Below are positions 37,674 through 49,749 of a stretch of DNA of 64,000 bases, piece by piece; position 1 is the stretch's first letter, and every line of letters starts with the position of its first letter. Source of the DNA: Mesaphorura yosii (lineage: Eukaryota > Arthropoda > Collembola > Poduromorpha > Tullbergiidae); NCBI GenBank assembly GCA_009869945.1, contig WIXG01000255.1, positions 1 to 64,000 of the forward strand. The letters run 5' to 3'. The notes under the pieces were generated by a model. It ran no database searches. It saw only the letters and a list, made by a program, of their open reading frames with translations, and was not told the DNA's origin. A program made the translations under genes and the position numbers.

Positions 37674-40600
37674 ATGGAAATGAGTTACGGAACAGTGGAA
37701 CTGCAGCCGCCATGGGCGGGCGAGCTCCTCGCTCGGAACCGTAAAGTTGCACGGAACATATGGTCAAGCTCCGACTTATCAGAACTCGAGATACTGCAAA
37801 TCGAGAAGGTGGTTGGAGTTTCGCCATGGACGTCTGCCTCAGAGTCTCCCAACAGTTCACGGGAGATTTCCTCCAATCAATCACGGAATCATGGTGGTCT
37901 TGGTGGTGGCGAAATTAATTTGAGGAGCATTGACCCAGTGGTTGGAGGATCGTCAGCAACAAGAGCTGGTGGCATTGGAGGCAGTGGTGGTGGAGGAACA
38001 ACGTTGCCACTTCCCTTGCAGCAGACCGGTAAGCATCTCTTCCACGTTTTCAGAGAAAAGAAAAATGTGAAAAATGTAGCGAACCATGTCACAAAAATAT
38101 ATTTTATTATATAATTTAACAGAAGGTGGCTTGTAAAATGAGTTCTTGTACACTCTCCTGAATTTCGTAGTATTTTCGTGCTGTTACATGAAAAGTCGCA
38201 GAGGCAGGGGAAAATAGCAGCAAGTCATCATCCTGCTTGCATTCCATACGTCTTTGTCGAATTTAACGTTTACGTTTCAACAGTGCACAGCATCAACTCG
38301 GCAGATTTTGTATGCACAATTTTAACGTTTACTTTTGCACCTGTATAACGGTTTTATCCTGTCCTTCCTTGTACAGGAATGCATTCGTGAACTCTGAACG
38401 CTTCTCAAACTTCAATCAGTTGTGCTTGCCGCCCGCGTTAATTCTATAGCAGAATTTGCTTCGTACAGTCAGTAATCTGGTTTTAATTCCTTTCACGCAT
38501 TCAATGCAGTTATAATAAACTCTTTTTGGCAACGGCGATGAGAATTAATGCAATGCAGCCGACTACAGGATTGTGCCATTGTACGCTCGTATGCGGTTGC
38601 GCTGCAACAATGATAAGAGTACCTCATTGCTTTTGCTATGGACTGTAGGCCCAACTTTCAGACTGCATTATTGGCCGGTCACTGTTATTATTGCCAAAGA
38701 CGTCTGACTTGTTTGCCTGCTCTACTACATTTCTTGTACAACATCAAAAGGTTAAACACTTTACCTGAATCTCTGTATTTTCTGCACAAAATCTTTTCTC
38801 TCCTGCCTGCATCCTTAATTCTCTCTGTTTCGAATTGGATTTGTATATTTCAGTTTCATTTGATTGTTCGCGTGTGTATGGTGCTCATTCCTCATTGTTC
38901 AGTTTTAATTCCTGTGTCGTGAGCTTTTCCCTCTGGTGCATTCACTCGACTCACTGTACCTGCTGCAATGCACTATTTAGGGTCAGAAAACTGTACTCTT
39001 TCTATTTTGGTGCATAATTGTGCGCATCCTGACTCGATTCCTCTTATCCCTTTTCCACGAAGTCTACGTAGCTAACAGTCGCAAATGTATTCTAAATCTC
39101 TTCAGTGCATCTGCCTGGGCTTTTGTGTGAACAGTTTCTAGACAAGATCTCACAGGGCGAGGATGTAGGCTCATCTGGGCTTAAACTTAAGTATGTAACA
39201 TAAGCTGCGACTTCCTTTTGTCTCCGCGGATTCGCATTCAGTGAATTTGTGTATGTGTGTTCAGTTCCGTTTCTTTCTGTACTCGTCTCTAAAAGTGACG
39301 CTCTTTTACTGCCTGTTTTTGATAATCATACGTAATTCCACAATAATTTGACTATCTGAAACTTTCTCACGGCGCACCACACACAGATTTGAGATTTCTC
39401 ATTTGACAATAACGAGGAAGTTGATTTCTACTGTTTCATTGCTCCTCGTTGACGATAATTATCATTTAAGAAGGAGAAGGAGTTTGCATGATTTGATTGT
39501 AAAATCTCGTCAATTAACCAGTTTTCAGTTGGTGCAATTTGGTAGGCAAATATCAGACATCAGACATGCGTGTCTGCGTGTGAGTTGAGGGAAGTCTCCA
39601 TTCTCCATGCCCATTTGTCATGTCATCTTTGTAATGATTTTCCGAAAGAGCATAACGTATGAATCATCGCGTGAGTGACAACATCCAACTTACGATAAAG
39701 TAATTTCAAGTTGAGGCTGTGTTGTTTTTTACTTACTAAATTAGTCATGACTATGTATTTTGTGACCATGCACCATGAGACAAATAATGAACAGCAAAAG
39801 CGCAATAATAGGTGGTAGGTTTCTTTAAAATCCAAGCCATTGTAATTTCACTTGCGTGCATTAGAATGTTAGAGTCTTGCAAAGTTATTTTAGGGGTTGG
39901 GTTGGGCTTTATTTTTGCAACGTAGTGTCATTACTCATTATCGTTGTAGCAGTGCAATGCAGCAAAGCATGCACTCATGAATAATGCTGCGACACAAGAA
40001 TGGAATAAGAAGTTTGTTTGCTTTGCAAATGGCAGAGGCAGTGACAATGTCGAGCGGCTCCAATTGTTGAGATTTAGATTTAGACAAGTCAAAAGCGTTT
40101 ATTAAAGCAGTCAAGGCATATTTATTTACTCTACTTAATAAACTAAAGCAGGGCTGAGCTGAAATTTACAAAGGGCAAAGGTAGCAAACAAGTTAGACAG
40201 GCACAGGCACTTTAAGTCAAAATAACTTTACTCTCCCTTGAATACTCTCAACTTTTAGCATTCGCATTGTTTATGCCATGTCAGTTCAGTTCAGTAGTCA
40301 GTTTTTATTTTACTCGACCATTTGTGGTTGAGAAGATGTAAAGTGAAAGTCTCCTTTTTGACTTCTTGCTGAAAACATGAATTAAGATTCTATTGTAGCA
40401 TTATTAGGCAACAACAGTTTGATGTTGTTTCTTTGAAGTTAACGCACCACGATCTCAACAATAGCTTTTTGTTAATTTTTTTCTACGTGGCTGTTTCACA
40501 CATACACGAGTACACGAGTCCGCAACAAAAGGACAGAAATATCAAGAAATTGACGGTTTCATAACATTTCTTGAATTAGTCTCATGCTGAGGGCTTGAAA

Positions 40601-43600
40601 AGTGAAGTTTGAAAGAGATTTCAGTGGTTTTGCTTTTGCGAATTGCGAAAATCCTGAATTTAGATTTGCGAATTGTGTGATTTGTTAAGGCCATTTTGAA
40701 CATACGGCCTGAAGACTCATTCTGCGTTGAGCAATTTGGATGGAGAGAGGCTACCTTCGATATATTCTTGTGACAAAGGCAGAGTGTGATGAAACTGTTC
40801 TCATAATTAATCGTGCACTTGGTTTATGATGTTGATAGATAAATCTTCACCTATGACAAGCCACAATGCGTCGAAAAGCTCCAAGAATAAGCTCTTGAAA
40901 GAACAAAGACACTCAACTGGTAGCAGTGATTTCGAGAACAGCAGTGAGTACTATGATTGCAAAAGTAGCTTCGAAGACACCGAAAATGAAGAGAGCATCC
41001 TAGAATATGGCCCTGGAATTGTTCGCAAACTGCGTTCTAAATATCAAAGCTTAGCAGTGCGACAAAGTTCCAGCCGCCCGAGCCTGTGGCGTTCAGCGAG
41101 TTTGGAGAATTGCCTGGAATTAGATCAGCAACCGCAGCAAGAGCACGTGCGGTCACCGAGCCCACCTCCGCCGGTTCGACAAGGAAAAGTCTACACGAAA
41201 AACATGACGCAAAATATTGTCGAGTCCGAGGAGCCCTCAACAAGGACCAGCAGGGGCCGGACTACAGCATCAAAAGCTGAGAAGATCGCCAATGCCAAGA
41301 TCAATGCAACCAAGTCGGACAGAGATCGCCTTCGCCGAGCTCGTTCCGTGGACGCGCTTCAGAACATCCTGAATGAGGGGCCTGGAGACGCTGCACCGCG
41401 TTCGTCCAGGCGTCGCAATCAGCGCGAGATTGACGAGGATATTTTGGAGAAATTGCATGTGGTTACACCGAAGGAGGAAATTATAATTATAGAAATGTCA
41501 AAACCAAGTCACATCGGCACAACTGGTGCAGCTTTATTACGTCTGTCAAGTTCTGATAAGGGAAAACTGCAACTCTTCAATGGAAATGGCTACTATTATC
41601 GTAATAGCTCGACTACAAAAAATTACTTCAACGCTAATAACAAAGTAAACAGTACAAGCTTTGACTCATCGGGACTCGTGCGTGGTAATTCAATTAGCTC
41701 ACCTCCTATTACACCTGAACACGAATTGCCACCTCATGACATTGTACGCGAAACAGCACGACTCTTTGAAATCCATAATAATAATACTGGTGGATTTAAC
41801 AACTGGAGAAAAGTAGTTGGGCAAGCTTTAAGACTTACAAACGGCAACCAAGTTAATGGTAAATCGTCAGAAGAGATAAGCTCAACTGAATCGAGAGAAA
41901 CAACACCAGCACCGTCTCCGATTCTCCCAACAGCTGTGTCTGTGTCTGCTCCCATGTCTAAAACGGAGAAACATATCACAAAAGGCAACTCTACTAATTA
42001 CTCCAGCTCGGCCAAAGTTCCTATAAGCCATTCAACACCACCACCATTACCAGCAAGGAGCGCGGTGAGTGGTAAACAAATCGGTGTGATACGCCCTACA
42101 GTGAATGGATTCAAGTATGAGGACAACATTCTGTCAACTTCACCTGGACTGTCGCCAATTATCATGAACCCGAGCCTTTCAAAAGGAAAACCGCCATTGA
42201 GTCCAAAACCTGTCAACTTGTACACATCTTCCCCGAAGACACTATTGACCAACACAAATGCTAACACTGCACGTGATAGTGAGAATAACAATGCAAATGA
42301 GAAGACTGAAACAAAACCTCCCAAGCCAGGACCAAGAACATTATTAAATGCTAATAAAAACAAGTCTGCCGAGCCACTCGCGAATGTATCAATGCAGAAT
42401 AATAATGACACTGCTAGCAAAGCGTCAAGTGACCTTCGACAGAGTAATCAAAGTGGAAATGATGTCATCCGTGTGTCGTCACCAGATAAACACGTTGCGA
42501 CCTCGCTGAAGAGTGAAGAAAGAGAATTCAAGTCAAATTTTGGCAGTGTTTCGTTGAAACCAGTTCCAGTAGTTGTGTCATCGTCTCCAGCATCAGTGGG
42601 AAATCTGGGAGCATCAAAAGGAAGTCAAATCAATGCAAACGCGAACACTGCATTACAAGACAAAGAAGCTCTCAAAGAAAATCGGATTGCAAGCAACAAT
42701 GCAAGTAAATACAGCAATAAGCCTACCTCAACTGGTCCAAATACAATGCTGACTGACACCGTAAGTAATGGTTCTAGTCCAAGTTCACGCTCCAGTCCTT
42801 CTGACGAGCCTTTACCATTCCAGCAAGCAAAATGGAAACTAAAAAAGCAACAAAATGTAAATAGCAGTACACGAGAAGAAATTCTGAATAGCAACAACAA
42901 TGCGACTGTCGCGTCAAATCCCTTGCGTGGTGACAAAATTGCTAATCTTGAGACCAACAAAGCCAACGCCAACAATAGTCAGGTGAAGCCCAAAACAACA
43001 ATTGAATTTAAGCCCAAGGTGAAGGAAGCGGAAGCTCAGAGCAAGAAAATTGGCCCTGCTCCTTCGCAGGTCGAAGAAGTTCGTCCACCGCTTCCTAGCT
43101 CGCCTGTGCCGTCAACTGTGTCAACCATCTCATCCTCTTTGATTGTGCCACGTGCGAAATTAATCGAGTCCACACAAACCCAGCCCACACCACAGCCAGA
43201 AACGAAACAACAGAAGAAGACAGGCAGGGGAAACGACAATGATGGCATCATGGTCTTTAATTTTACCAAAACGAGGAGCAAAGTGCCAGACTACATTGAG
43301 GACGATGGAACTGGGCGTGACACGTCAGACGATGTGGACTCGTCCGACGTGGATCGCATTGATCCGAAACTGATCAACTTTGTGGGGGCTAATGTGATTA
43401 TCAATGGAAAGAGCTCAATTCAAAAGAAACCCAAATCAAAGAAAGTAAGACTTCATACAACATAATCACTTGAGCGTTGTAAATGTCACAATTAAACTTT
43501 CAAATTTTCATTTGTACATTGGAGAAAAAGCGTTTTTGCTGTTTCACTCGAATTCCAATTGTAACATGATTTTTTGTTTAATTTCTAGTTGAGCATTTCG

Positions 43601-44838
43601 TTCAATGAAGCTGCAACAACAACTTTTGAGTATCCTTCAGAGATATCAATTCTGAACGACGAAAACGATGGAAGCGAGAGCAATAATAACACCAGCGTCA
43701 GCCATAGCACCAGTGGCATTTTAGGTCAGAAGACACCAAATGGTATCCACGGTTCAGTAGGTAATGTCAAGATCACTGTTCCATCATATTTTATACATTT
43801 GTACCGTAGTGTAGAAAGCAAGTAGAGATTTCTTCGAGTTGCCTGTCATTTAGCTTTTTGGCTCGTCCATCTTGCTCGTACTTGCGTTTCTTTGCCACAT
43901 TTAATACTCCTTGATCTTGCTCTATTCTTACTTATGCATCTAAATTGCCTCGCAAGAGCACAAATTTGTCCTTCACTTTCGCGATTCTTGGAGAGGTTAA
44001 GAATTTATTGCACATTTTCCTGTTAAGAGTGGTTTCCTTTAGCTCGTAACTTAGTCGCATTTCGCGCAATATTTTTACTGAGGCTTAGTTTCTTAATTCT
44101 TTGTGGTTCTCTTGCGGTAATCTAATTAATTGGACATTCATTTATTGTTTAATGCTTAATGTCTTGGGCTTTGTATTTTCCATTGCCAAATGCGATAAAA
44201 ACTTTTAAAGCATTGCCCAACTCCTGCAATACGAGATAAATAATGAATTCGGGACGCTTCAGTTAATTTGGATAGCCTTTTCATGTCAAAGAGAGCCATT
44301 AACTCGCTTATCCAACGAAGCGGAGCAAAGTCAAACAGTTGGCCTGTTTTGTTGACTCGGAGTTAAATTCATAATGTATCATCTTCAGTTTCTTCAGCCG
44401 GAGCCCGGAGAAAGAGTTTAGAAAACATTTTGCTAGATAAAAATGCATTCAAATCCTTTCGCCGTCTCGCTCTTTTGTCTTCATTATGATACTGATTTTC
44501 CACTTTGAGCTTCATGTTACAATACTGCTGAACTGCTAAAAATATCATCTGCTTCGTCTGTCGTGTTTAATTATAAAGCAGAGGTTATTGGAGTATGACA
44601 TGCACTTATCTTTACATTCCATATTTCAGGTGGACTGGGTAGCTACACTCCGAGCAAGGCAAGTCCAGGTTTGTACCAGTTAGGAACATACAAGGAGAAA
44701 TTGGTGGATGCAGGCGACGGGAAGAAGTCGGAAGTCAGTGTAAGTGGTGACGACAATCCTGCCGAAGAATATTTGAGACCTGACACAGAGAAAACAACGT
44801 GGAGCAATGAAATTGGAGCTGCCGACATTCTGTTCTAA
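37674..44838 (+). CDS. Taperin/phostensin-like protein (actin/PP1-associated), tentative
   Basis: Four coding exons, 37674-38028, 40839-43444, 43589-43760 and 44630-44838, join in frame to 1113 residues. Exon 1 begins with ATG directly after the acceptor CCCCAG. The junction to exon 2 is phase 1 on both sides, although that acceptor has a weak pyrimidine tract. An ATG at 40826 in the same frame is an alternative start. Segments that recall the taperin/phostensin family are PPWAGELLARNRK near the N-terminus, EYGPGIVRKLRSKYQSLAVR, a run EEIIIIEMSKPS, FVGANVIINGKSS and the C-terminal YQLGTYKEK. Such proteins bind actin and protein phosphatase 1; the MVFNF piece before KVPDYIEDDG could be a PP1-type motif, by inference. 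The middle 600 residues are Asn/Ser/Lys/Pro-rich and disordered, with PPLPARS-type SH3 ligands. Introns are large (2.8 kb; 0.87 kb) and hold no other gene I can support. Confidence 0.65.
38029..40838 (+). other. Large intron (or alternative-promoter region) of the taperin-like gene
   Basis: A 2.8 kb gap between coding exons 1 and 2, about 35 times the usual intron length here. No frame in it resembles a protein family. Because exon 2 carries its own in-frame ATG at 40826, part of this stretch may act as an internal promoter. TGCAATGCA-like words recur (38551, 39951). No tandem array is apparent. Confidence 0.45.
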
Positions 44839-45644
44839 TAACGAGTTGGATTTAGATAGACATTTAGTAGCAATGCAAAGTTGAATGCGCTTTGTACAAC
44901 AATGCACTAGTTTGTAAAATGCATTTCTTTCGGATACGCTGTAGGCTGTACCACTTTCCATGTACATATTTAACTTAATGTGATTTTATATTTATGATTG
45001 TTATGCAACACGCACTGGAGATATGCAATGCAAACCGGAAATTTGCGCATTCCAGTATTGAACGTAGTCGGAATCACGCGTTCCTCGTAAATGCAAATTC
45101 GTTCTGCGATGCAGTTTCAAAAAGACTTGGATGGGAACAATTCTCCTGAATTCTTGATGCGTGGCCTTTGCTTTCCAGTAATCGCGAAAACCAAAATAAA
45201 AACTAAGCTATAGATTTAGAGATTATTTATGTCGAGTCGTTACGTAGTCCTGTGCTAAATCGTAAGTAGATGATAGCAGAAGTTTAATTCCAACATGCTC
45301 AAAGATTACAATCCCGAATTCCGAGTTGCGATCACTTATCGCGTTTGCCAATAAACGATACTTCACAATCAAGTCCGTAAATTCGTACTTTAACGAAAGC
45401 TTTTGAGTTTCACTTTATAATTACTTAAGAGCTGCCAATAAAGTCATTAGGACACATTCTAACTTTGTATTTCTAGATACTAGAAAAAGCAATTTGCATG
45501 GTTTTCGACATTAATCATCAATACGGTTTGAGCATTTATAACAAGCAAATCAAAGAGAGTTGAATAAAGATCATTTATTACAAAACTTTGTACAAAATTA
45601 TTATGGTTTATACACGCTAGCCTAGTCATGAAGTTGCACGACTA
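44839..45644. terminator. 3' region with poly(A) signals for convergent taperin-like(+) and MED22(-)
   Basis: On the plus strand AATAAA occurs at 45195-45200, 45350-45355, 45437-45442 and 45563-45568. On the minus strand AATAAA reads at 45579-45574, 66-71 bases after the MED22 stop. The last plus-strand signal and the minus-strand signal lie within 20 bases, so the two transcripts may end in overlap. No coding frame is supported. Confidence 0.5.
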
Positions 45645-46322
45645 TTATTTGAACGATGACGAATAGTAGTCTTCTTCCAAATCGTACAAATCAGCGGCCA
45701 TGTCGTCACGAAGTGCCATTAGCTTCCGATCGCAGTCAATTTGTTTCTGCTTGAATAGCTGACTATTCTGCACAATTGCTTCGTTTACGGAGGGGAAGTC
45801 GTTAAGAATTAAATACTGCTTGATGTCTGCGACTAATTTGATCAATCCTTCTCCAGCTCTAACCTGAAAGTTCAAAGTTCCGCCATTGTAAAATGTGCCG
45901 GCCATTTCAAGCCGATGTTGGTTTGATTAATTGGGACCACTTACCATATTTGCTGCACGTACGGACATTTCAAAGTGATCTTCGTCGGCCTGCGTAGGTC
46001 TGGACACTTGCCCATCCGGTTCCACCCTTGCCATTTTGACTATTTCTGCAAGACAAGAATAAAGCCTGTGTGCATGAGACAATCTCAGGAAGCGAACCAG
46101 GTATTGTAATTGCGATTGTCGACGGAGTTTTGAGTGATTGGAAAGAGTCCAAAAGTAGTGTCGTAAATTACCTGAAAAGTTTTCCACCATGGACTTAACA
46201 TTGTCCTTAAGTCTCTTCGTGTAGCCTTTCAGCAGTGCTTCTTTTCCGGCAACTGCAACTTGTTGACCAGGACCTGCACGCAGTGGCTGCTGCGCGGAAC
46301 CTGACGGTTGTATCTGTGACAT
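45645..46322 (-). CDS. MED22: Mediator of RNA polymerase II transcription subunit 22
   Basis: Three exons on the minus strand (46322-46172, 46045-45945, 45863-45645) give 156 residues. MED22 is part of the Mediator head module, pairing with MED11 in a four-helix bundle. The sequence shows the family pattern in order: [55 protein letters not shown], and [13 protein letters not shown] followed by [21 protein letters not shown] Gln/Gly/Pro-rich extension of about 25 residues precedes the core. It is divergently transcribed from POLR1H. The match is nearly full length. Confidence 0.95.
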
Positions 46323-46719
46323 TGCTTCTTGCCTTTGGTGTGGGCCAGGAATAATGGTAGGAACGCCGGGTCACGCCGTCACTTTCACTGTAATTAATTA
46401 ATTGCGAGCAAATTTAGAAGCCCCGTCCTCTCCTGGAAGCTTGATTCTTGACAAGCTAGCTTTTGACTTGACGTCGTAAGAATCGAATGAAAAACGAAAT
46501 TCAAGGATGCGTTTACGTTTAAACGTCAAATGTGTATTTTATACCATGTGCATTCTTTTCTTGAGAAGGGAAGTTAAATTGATTCGTTCTTCGCGAATAA
46601 ACGACTTGACTGAAGTGTCAGAATTCGTTTGATTTTAAATTGACTTGCTAACAATACTAACAAACACGGGTAACAATTAAGCGCCGGACTACAGTTGTTA
46701 GGATTAGCTTGGAGAAGAT
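46323..46719. promoter_or_regulatory. Divergent promoter MED22(-)/POLR1H(+)
   Basis: Only 397 bases separate the two start codons, so both promoters lie here. One gene is a subunit of the Pol II Mediator, the other of Pol I. I see no TATA box at a sensible distance from either gene. The shared region could coordinate their expression; that is inference. Confidence 0.55.
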
Positions 46720-47419
46720 ATGTCTTACACTTACGATCAATTCCGGTACACTCATGATGATGAAGAGACATTTGAGACGGATCCCGACTTCTGCAAAACG
46801 TGTGGCTCTATTCTGTTGCCCAATTCCGGACAAGCAGGAGCCAGAAGTGACAACTGTCTCGTCTGCCTGGCACCAGTGACAAGAAAAGGTTAGCTTATGC
46901 GCATGGTTTGCAAGAAATATGCCGGGGTTGTGTCGAAGAATACTTCACTGCCTTGACTCGAACTCCACCTCATATCCACGTCTCTTTCTGATTCCAGAAA
47001 TCACTGAGACAAGCTACGTTGTTCATTTTCACGATAAGGACGTCTATACGAAAGGCAGAAGCGGTACGGGCACAACTGGTGGCAAAAAATCGAAACGAAA
47101 AAGTATACTAAGTACAAAATTATTAAGGGCGTTGTCTTTCGGGCATCAGGTGTATGATTAATTCCATGTTTTGCAGGGACGACAGACAGTGCGCGGGCCG
47201 AGGGTCCACTGGTGGATCGAGACTGTAGAGAATGCGGTCACAAGCAAATGAGCTACGCAACTTTGCAATTACGATCAGCTGATGAAGGCCAAACTGTCTT
47301 CTATACATGTCCTAAATGCAAGTAAGCATTATGCTGCCATATCATCATTATAATCTTGATTGCAAATATACAGAAATGATATGTCATTGCGCAGGTTTAA
47401 GGAGTCAGAGAATTCATAG
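46720..47419 (+). CDS. POLR1H: RNA polymerase I subunit RPA12 (zinc ribbon)
   Basis: Four exons (46720-46888, 46998-47102, 47177-47321, 47395-47419) join to 147 residues, somewhat longer than the 126 of human POLR1H/ZNRD1. It is the small Pol I subunit that supports RNA cleavage and termination on rDNA. The N-terminal zinc ribbon has [11 protein letters not shown] and DNCLVCL. The C-terminal TFIIS-type ribbon has DRDCRECGH, the hallmark [17 protein letters not shown] and a near-complete end. The linker [17 protein letters not shown] is basic and unusual in length. The last exon codes for only eight residues. AATAAA at 47516-47521 is the likely 3' signal. Very likely correct. Confidence 0.92.
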
Positions 47420-47515
47420 AAATTTCGGTAAGCCCGTGTTCGTGTTGATTCATTTCTGCGGGCAGTGCCCTCACTCCACCGTTCGTTATCACGCTAATTT
47501 TGTGTTCATTTACTG

Positions 47516-47521
47516 AATAAA
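47516..47521 (+). terminator. Poly(A) signal AATAAA of POLR1H
   Basis: Canonical signal 97 bases after the stop. From here to 47997 no gene is seen; the stretch must hold the NUDT2 promoter and leader. Confidence 0.5.
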
Positions 47522-47997
47522 AACATATCATCGACTTACGCAACCTGACAAATCAGAATCTATGTTCTTTCGTTATTCATCAACTATATTTCAGTCCCAT
47601 TTCCTTTTCAAATAGAGGAGAGCAAATTGTTTAATTTATGAACATTTCCGGCAGATTATCAAGCCCCTGAGTGCCAAATGAAAAACCGCGGAATCCAAAG
47701 TCCAGTTTTGAGATTCTCTCTTCTCTGGAAAAGTCGCGTTTACATTTTACGTTTACTCGGCATTACTCGCATTCTGACGTCAATGCCGGTACTCCTTGAA
47801 CGAATTGAAACGTTTTGATTTTGTCAGCGTTACGACGTAACGCCTTGCGAATGGAATGGAATCGCATATCCCGGTGTTAAGCAGAGTGAAATAAGTCAGA
47901 CATTGTTGGAACGGAACCCATTTCGTGCAGCATTCCAGAGAGAAACCGACCCATTTGCAAATCGAGTCGCGTGTTCATGTTTACTTCTGTTCTTAAG

Positions 47998-48622
47998 ATG
48001 GCTACAGCTGGTGGTGCTACTTCTGGCGAAATACGAGCTGCTGGACTCATTATATTTCGGGTTGCGGCGAGCAAGATTGAATATTTGCTCCTGCAAGCTC
48101 ATAATCTTGACCACGGTTGGACGCCACCAAAAGGTACGACCTGTCGATTGGCAATAGGAGGATGCCATGATTGATTTCATCAACGACTAAAGTTATTTGT
48201 TGTACAGGGAAATTGGAACCAGATGAAACCCCATTGGTAGCCGCAAAAAGGGAAACTAAGGAGGAAGCTGGACTCGACCCCATAGATTACGACATCATTC
48301 CCGACTATGAGTCCGTACTAGAAGTAAGGGTCATTTTTATTATCCATTTTGTGCGGAGTTGCTTGTTGACCGTAGCCTATTTATTGTAATTTAATTGTTT
48401 CAGTATCAAGCTTGGGGCAAGCACAAAGTTGTAAATTACTGGCTAGCAAAAATAAAGGACAACACGAAGCCCATTATCATTTCGCCGGAGCATATCGCAT
48501 ACAACTGGTTCGATCTTCCAGTCTTGCTGAAAACGAGTGATAAGGAGAACATGAAGCAACAATTCATAAGATGTGATAAATTCCTTCAGGGCAAGTACTT
48601 CCCAAGCACGAGCACCAGTTGA
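47998..48622 (+). CDS. NUDT2: Diadenosine tetraphosphate (Ap4A) hydrolase, Nudix type
   Basis: Three exons (47998-48133, 48208-48323, 48404-48622) give 156 residues. The enzyme splits Ap4A to ATP and AMP, controlling levels of this stress-linked nucleotide. The frame shows RAAGLIIFR and IEYLLLQAHNLDHGWTPPKG. A complete Nudix box runs from the glycine ending exon 1 into exon 2, with G-x5-E-x7-RE-x2-EE-x-G visible as GKLEPDE...KRETKEEAG. Then come HKVVNYWLAKIKD and EHIAYNWFDL. I chose the ATG at 47998 because its context (AAGATGG) is stronger; an in-frame ATG at 47977 would add seven residues. Poly(A) signal AATAAA at 48731-48736. The metal-binding glutamates are intact. Confidence 0.93.
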
Positions 48623-49040
48623 AGATGGAAACGTCTGTGATAAATATAAAATATTAGAACTTAGTTATTAGTTATGGTTGGTTAGCTCCTATCGCTCGCG
48701 TTCGGTGCGTTGTGATTTAAACAGTTCGTCAATAAAGAATTAATTATTGCAAAGCTCATTGCCCATTGCTGTCTTAACATTTAATAGCAAATAAACCTGG
48801 AGTGGGTGGACTGGTGCAAGCAAAGGATTAACAAGCTCATTTCGAAACAATCTCAAACTAGCATCAATTGATTATACTCGTCGAATGCATAATCACAATG
48901 ATAATCAATTAGGCTTATCAGTATTATGATGACCGTGCGCCTGAGAGCAATGGAGTTTGTCTTGCTTTTTATGCTTATTTATACCACAAAACAAAACGTT
49001 TTTGCGTGGCCAATGGCCGATAAATTAACAACGCATGCCT

Positions 49041-49080
49041 CATATTTATACTTCACGAGCTGTTCAAGGCAGCAGTCATT
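49041..49080 (+). promoter_or_regulatory. TATA-type promoter of the ISG12-like gene
   Basis: CATATTTATA at 49041-49050 lies about 30 bases upstream of an arthropod-type initiator, TCATTG, with A at 49078. That is the expected TATA-to-start spacing. The resulting leader would be about 196 bases. The disrupted paralogue has the similar CACATTTATA upstream (from about 50072). The bases from 48737 to 49040 hold nothing else I can support. Confidence 0.4.
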
Positions 49081-49273
49081 GTTGTTTTCTCCTCTTGCAC
49101 ACGAACAAGCAGTTATTAGGTCTTATCCAAGAAGATCAGCTTAATTCTTAATTTTACGGAAAGTGATTCTCAGTTTGTCCGGTACGTTTGTGCGTGCTGT
49201 TCGTTTTCCAACCACTTCATCTCATCTGAACAGTGGAAGATCAGCGAGCTTTTCATATTCACAGTTCCTGAAG

Positions 49274-49681
49274 ATGAAATCTGTCACTCTACTGGGATTA
49301 TTGGTTTTTGCCGTGTGTTGCAATGCATACGGGTATGGCTACGGGTACGCATACGGATATGGCGAGGGAACCTCCAGGATCGGATTTGCAAGCACCCTTT
49401 TTGGATTTGGGTTGACTCTTCTGGCAACGATTGGTGGCGCACTAGGAGCCGCGAGGCTCGCGACGGGACTGCTCAATTTTGTTGGTTTCACTGGCAGAGG
49501 AATTGCTCCGGGTTCTCTTGCGAGATGGATTGAAGCGGGAATTGGTCGCGTTAATCCCGGGTCTCTATTCGCCCGGCTCCAGGCCATTGGAGCCCAGGGC
49601 GGCGTAACTGTATTGGGACCCTTTGGCGTCGGGGCGGGTGTCGCAGCCGGCGCTCTAACGCTGTATTTGTATTTTGCATAA
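49274..49681 (+). CDS. IFI6/IFI27 (ISG12)-family small hydrophobic protein, secreted or membrane
   Basis: A single-exon frame of 135 residues starting MKSVTLLGLLVFAVCCNA, a clear signal peptide. Then a Gly-Tyr tract (YGYGYGYAYGYGEG), a hydrophobic Gly/Ala stretch and the family signature: FTGRGIAPGSLARWIEAGIG, then NPGSLFARLQAIGAQGG and GAGVAAGALTLYLYF. This matches the Ifi-6-16/ISG12 fold (pattern Gly-Ile-Ala-x-Gly-Ser, then Gly-Ser-Leu-x-Ala-x-Leu-Gln-Ser/Ala-x-Gly-Ala). In vertebrates such proteins sit in mitochondrial, ER or nuclear membranes and are interferon-induced; a signal peptide plus Gly-Tyr spacer is not typical there. The longer frame begins upstream at a non-ATG codon, so ATG 49274 is used. 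AATAAA follows at 49744-49749. Function in invertebrates is uncertain; immune or stress roles are plausible inference. Confidence 0.8.
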   Translation: MKSVTLLGLLVFAVCCNAYGYGYGYAYGYGEGTSRIGFASTLFGFGLTLLATIGGALGAARLATGLLNFVGFTGRGIAPGSLARWIEAGIGRVNPGSLFARLQAIGAQGGVTVLGPFGVGAGVAAGALTLYLYFA

Positions 49682-49743
49682 GTCGATAGCTATGACTACC
49701 TACCTGTTGTCGTATCGTGTGTTCAGCACACAAAATGCTCATG

Positions 49744-49749
49744 AATAAA
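49744..49749 (+). terminator. Poly(A) signal AATAAA of the ISG12-like gene
   Basis: Canonical signal 63 bases after the stop, indicating a short 3' UTR. The next 400 bases to 50158 hold no gene and contain the promoter region of the following paralogue. Confidence 0.55.

Noticed and set aside
48926..49144. 72-residue frame with a hydrophobic start, upstream of the ISG12-like gene
   Set aside because: It could pass as a signal peptide, but it overlaps the likely TATA box and start site of the next gene, and the C-terminal half looks random.
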